DNA from: Blautia sp. Marseille-P3201T
GTDB taxonomy: Bacteria > Bacillota > Clostridia > Lachnospirales > Lachnospiraceae
Direction of reading: 5' to 3'
DNA: 64,000 nt
Assembly: GCF_900120295.1 (NCBI RefSeq)
Contig: NZ_LT635470.1
Span: forward strand, 310,001 to 374,000
How positions within the stretch are numbered: position 1 is the first letter of the stretch; every line of letters starts with the position of its first letter. This document shows positions 62,832-64,000 of this stretch, piece after piece. Position numbers and translations under genes: made by a program. The notes below the pieces were generated by a model. The model was not told the origin of the DNA, did not search any database, and saw only the letters and a list, made by a program, of their open reading frames with translations.

Positions 62832-63203
62832 TTGATTGTTATTGATTATCGAGATCGGAAACCCATATATGAACAAATTGTGGAGAAGTTTCAAATGTTG
62901 ATTATTAAAGGGGTTTTGGAGCCGGATACACAGATGCCATCTGTAAGGAGTTTGGCTACGGAACTGTCCATTAATCCTAATACAATACAAAAAGCATATT
63001 CTCTTCTGGAGCAGCAGGGGTTTATCTACCCTGTAAAAGGGAGAGGAAACTTTGTTTCCGGAAATCAAGCCTTAGTAGAGCAGAGAAAAAATGTTTTCTT
63101 ACAAAAGTTGAAAACACTGATAAAAGAAGGAAAAGAGATGGGAATTTCCGAAGAAATATGTGTAGCAAAAACGGCGGAATTCTATGAGGAGGTTGAAGCA
63201 TGA
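62832..63203 (+). CDS. GntR family regulator, YtrA subfamily
   Basis: The 123-residue repressor has a winged helix (about 10-75: PIYEQIVEKFQMLI, PSVRSLATELSINPNTIQKAY, GRGNFVSG) and only a short C-terminal dimer helix pair. This is the YtrA form that controls ABC exporters. The TTG at 62832 is chosen since AAAGGAGG lies 7 bp upstream. It overlaps the ABC ATPase gene by 4 bp. The 11-bp palindrome at 62765 is the likely operator. Confidence 0.88.
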   Translation: MIVIDYRDRKPIYEQIVEKFQMLIIKGVLEPDTQMPSVRSLATELSINPNTIQKAYSLLEQQGFIYPVKGRGNFVSGNQALVEQRKNVFLQKLKTLIKEGKEMGISEEICVAKTAEFYEEVEA

Positions 63204-64000
63204 TAAAAACAGAAAAGCTATCCAAAGCGTTTGGTTCTTTGCAGGCGGTTCATGAAGTATCATTAAAAATTTCGGATAACAGTATTTTCGGATTGGCAGG
63301 AACAAACGGAGCAGGAAAAAGTACACTTTTACGCATGATGTCAGGAGTTTTAAAGCCGGATAGCGGAGATGTATTTATAGATAATAAGCCGGTATACGAA
63401 AATCCCTCTGTAAAAGAAGAAATTTTCTTTTTACCGGATGTGGCTTACTTTTTTCAGAATGCGACCATGAAAGAGATGGTGCAGTATTATTCCATGTATT
63501 ATCGGAAATATGATAAAGAACGTTTTCATAAGCTTGCTTCTAATTTGGGCTTGGATGAAAAAAGAAAAATCAGTACTTTCTCAAAAGGAATGAAACGACA
63601 GGCGGCTTTGCTGCTGGGAATATGTTCAGGGACAAAGTATTTATTTTGTGATGAGACCTTTGATGGTTTGGATCCGGTAATGCGGCAGGCAGCAAAGAGT
63701 ATTTTAGCTTACGAAGTGTCGGAAAGAGAATTTACACCTATCATTGCGTCACACAATTTACGTGAACTGGAAGATATTTGTGATCATGTGGGATTGCTGC
63801 ACAAAGGTGGTGTTCTTCTGTCAAAAGATGTAGAAGATATGAAACTGCATATTCATAAAGTACAGTGTGTAATACCGGATGAGAAAGAGGAGGAAGAGCT
63901 TTTACAAGAACTGGAAATTATGAAGTACGAAAAGAGACTTTCTCTTCTGACAATGGTAGTAAGAGGGGAACGGGAGGAAATTATGAGAAAAATCAATGCC
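63200..64000 (+). CDS. ABC transporter ATP-binding protein (runs off the window end)
   Basis: The reading frame starts with ATG 63200, overlapping the GntR stop, and stays open through base 64000 (267 codons). Walker A is GTNGAGKST near residue 34, the signature is FSKGMKRQAALLLG near residue 132, and Walker B is YLFCDETFDGLDP, with Thr where Pro is usual after DE. ISDNSIFGLAG and the YSMYYRKYD region resemble the ATPases of YtrA-controlled exporters. A membrane subunit gene should follow outside the window. Confidence 0.88.
   Translation, partial: MIKTEKLSKAFGSLQAVHEVSLKISDNSIFGLAGTNGAGKSTLLRMMSGVLKPDSGDVFIDNKPVYENPSVKEEIFFLPDVAYFFQNATMKEMVQYYSMYYRKYDKERFHKLASNLGLDEKRKISTFSKGMKRQAALLLGICSGTKYLFCDETFDGLDPVMRQAAKSILAYEVSEREFTPIIASHNLRELEDICDHVGLLHKGGVLLSKDVEDMKLHIHKVQCVIPDEKEEEELLQELEIMKYEKRLSLLTMVVRGEREEIMRKINA

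Overview
The window comes from a low-GC Gram-positive anaerobe, most likely a Lachnospiraceae member (Blautia, Dorea or Mediterraneibacter-like). The grounds are low GC throughout, TTGACA/TATAAT promoters with 16-17 bp spacers, AGGAGG ribosome binding sites, a SleC-like spore cortex-lytic enzyme gene, a split LysO exporter, a FliB-type methylase and a tRNA-Leu with an AAG anticodon. Genus is inference. No rRNA, CRISPR array, prophage or conjugative module was seen. Most of the window is ordinary core genome; the accessory material is one IS91-family insertion, several dispersed palindromic repeats and a cluster of regulator/transport genes.

Layout. 1-475: end of a MATE exporter. 580-4812: fructose PTS operon (fruK, fruA, a variant HPr) and a DeoR repressor, with phased operator repeats upstream. 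4908-5837: P-loop protein. 6046-11787: PadR repressor, FCD/GntR repressor, Ldh2-type dehydrogenase with a TTGGTAATACCAA operator, an ABC importer pair without binding protein, and two membrane proteins whose promoter is a near copy of the padR promoter; the second is broken by two frameshifts. 11885-16127: D-lactate dehydrogenase behind a Rex-like site, queH, argH, asd. 16303-20509: topB, beta-helix protein, fliB, Cys-rich protein. 20481-24536: two HAD phosphatases, a NuoE-like protein, split LysO, a lipoprotein. 24600-27818: carB without carA. 27978-32746: ABC exporter, nucleoid-associated protein, NSS symporter.

32861-38176 is the pyrH-frr-uppS-cdsA-dxr-rseP block. It is followed by the SleC-like gene, glpK with a structured leader, an amidohydrolase and guanine deaminase. 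43663-45558 holds two identical tRNA-Leu(AAG) genes flanking the IS91-type element. 45650-53949 carries nfo, dgt, dnaG, rpoD, trmK, a Nif3-family gene and a nucleoside kinase, then the RNase P RNA gene (53994-54350). 54475-64000 carries a small membrane protein, a DUF815 ATPase, pheA, a CmpB-type membrane protein, pyrBI, an EamA transporter, aspartate kinase, a 2-hydroxyacid dehydrogenase and the start of a YtrA-type GntR/ABC operon.

Themes. Aspartate-family metabolism appears as aspartate kinase, Asd and LysO; pyrimidine synthesis as carB, pyrBI and pyrH. Several regulatory circuits can be read from the DNA: a fructose repressor with helically phased sites, a PadR regulon split over 4 kb, an FCD repressor-operator pair, a Rex site at a D-LDH gene and an autoregulated YtrA operator. 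The least explained material is a family of palindromic intergenic elements (ATAGGA...TCCTAT plus a CTCCGCAAGGAT module) scattered between unrelated genes.
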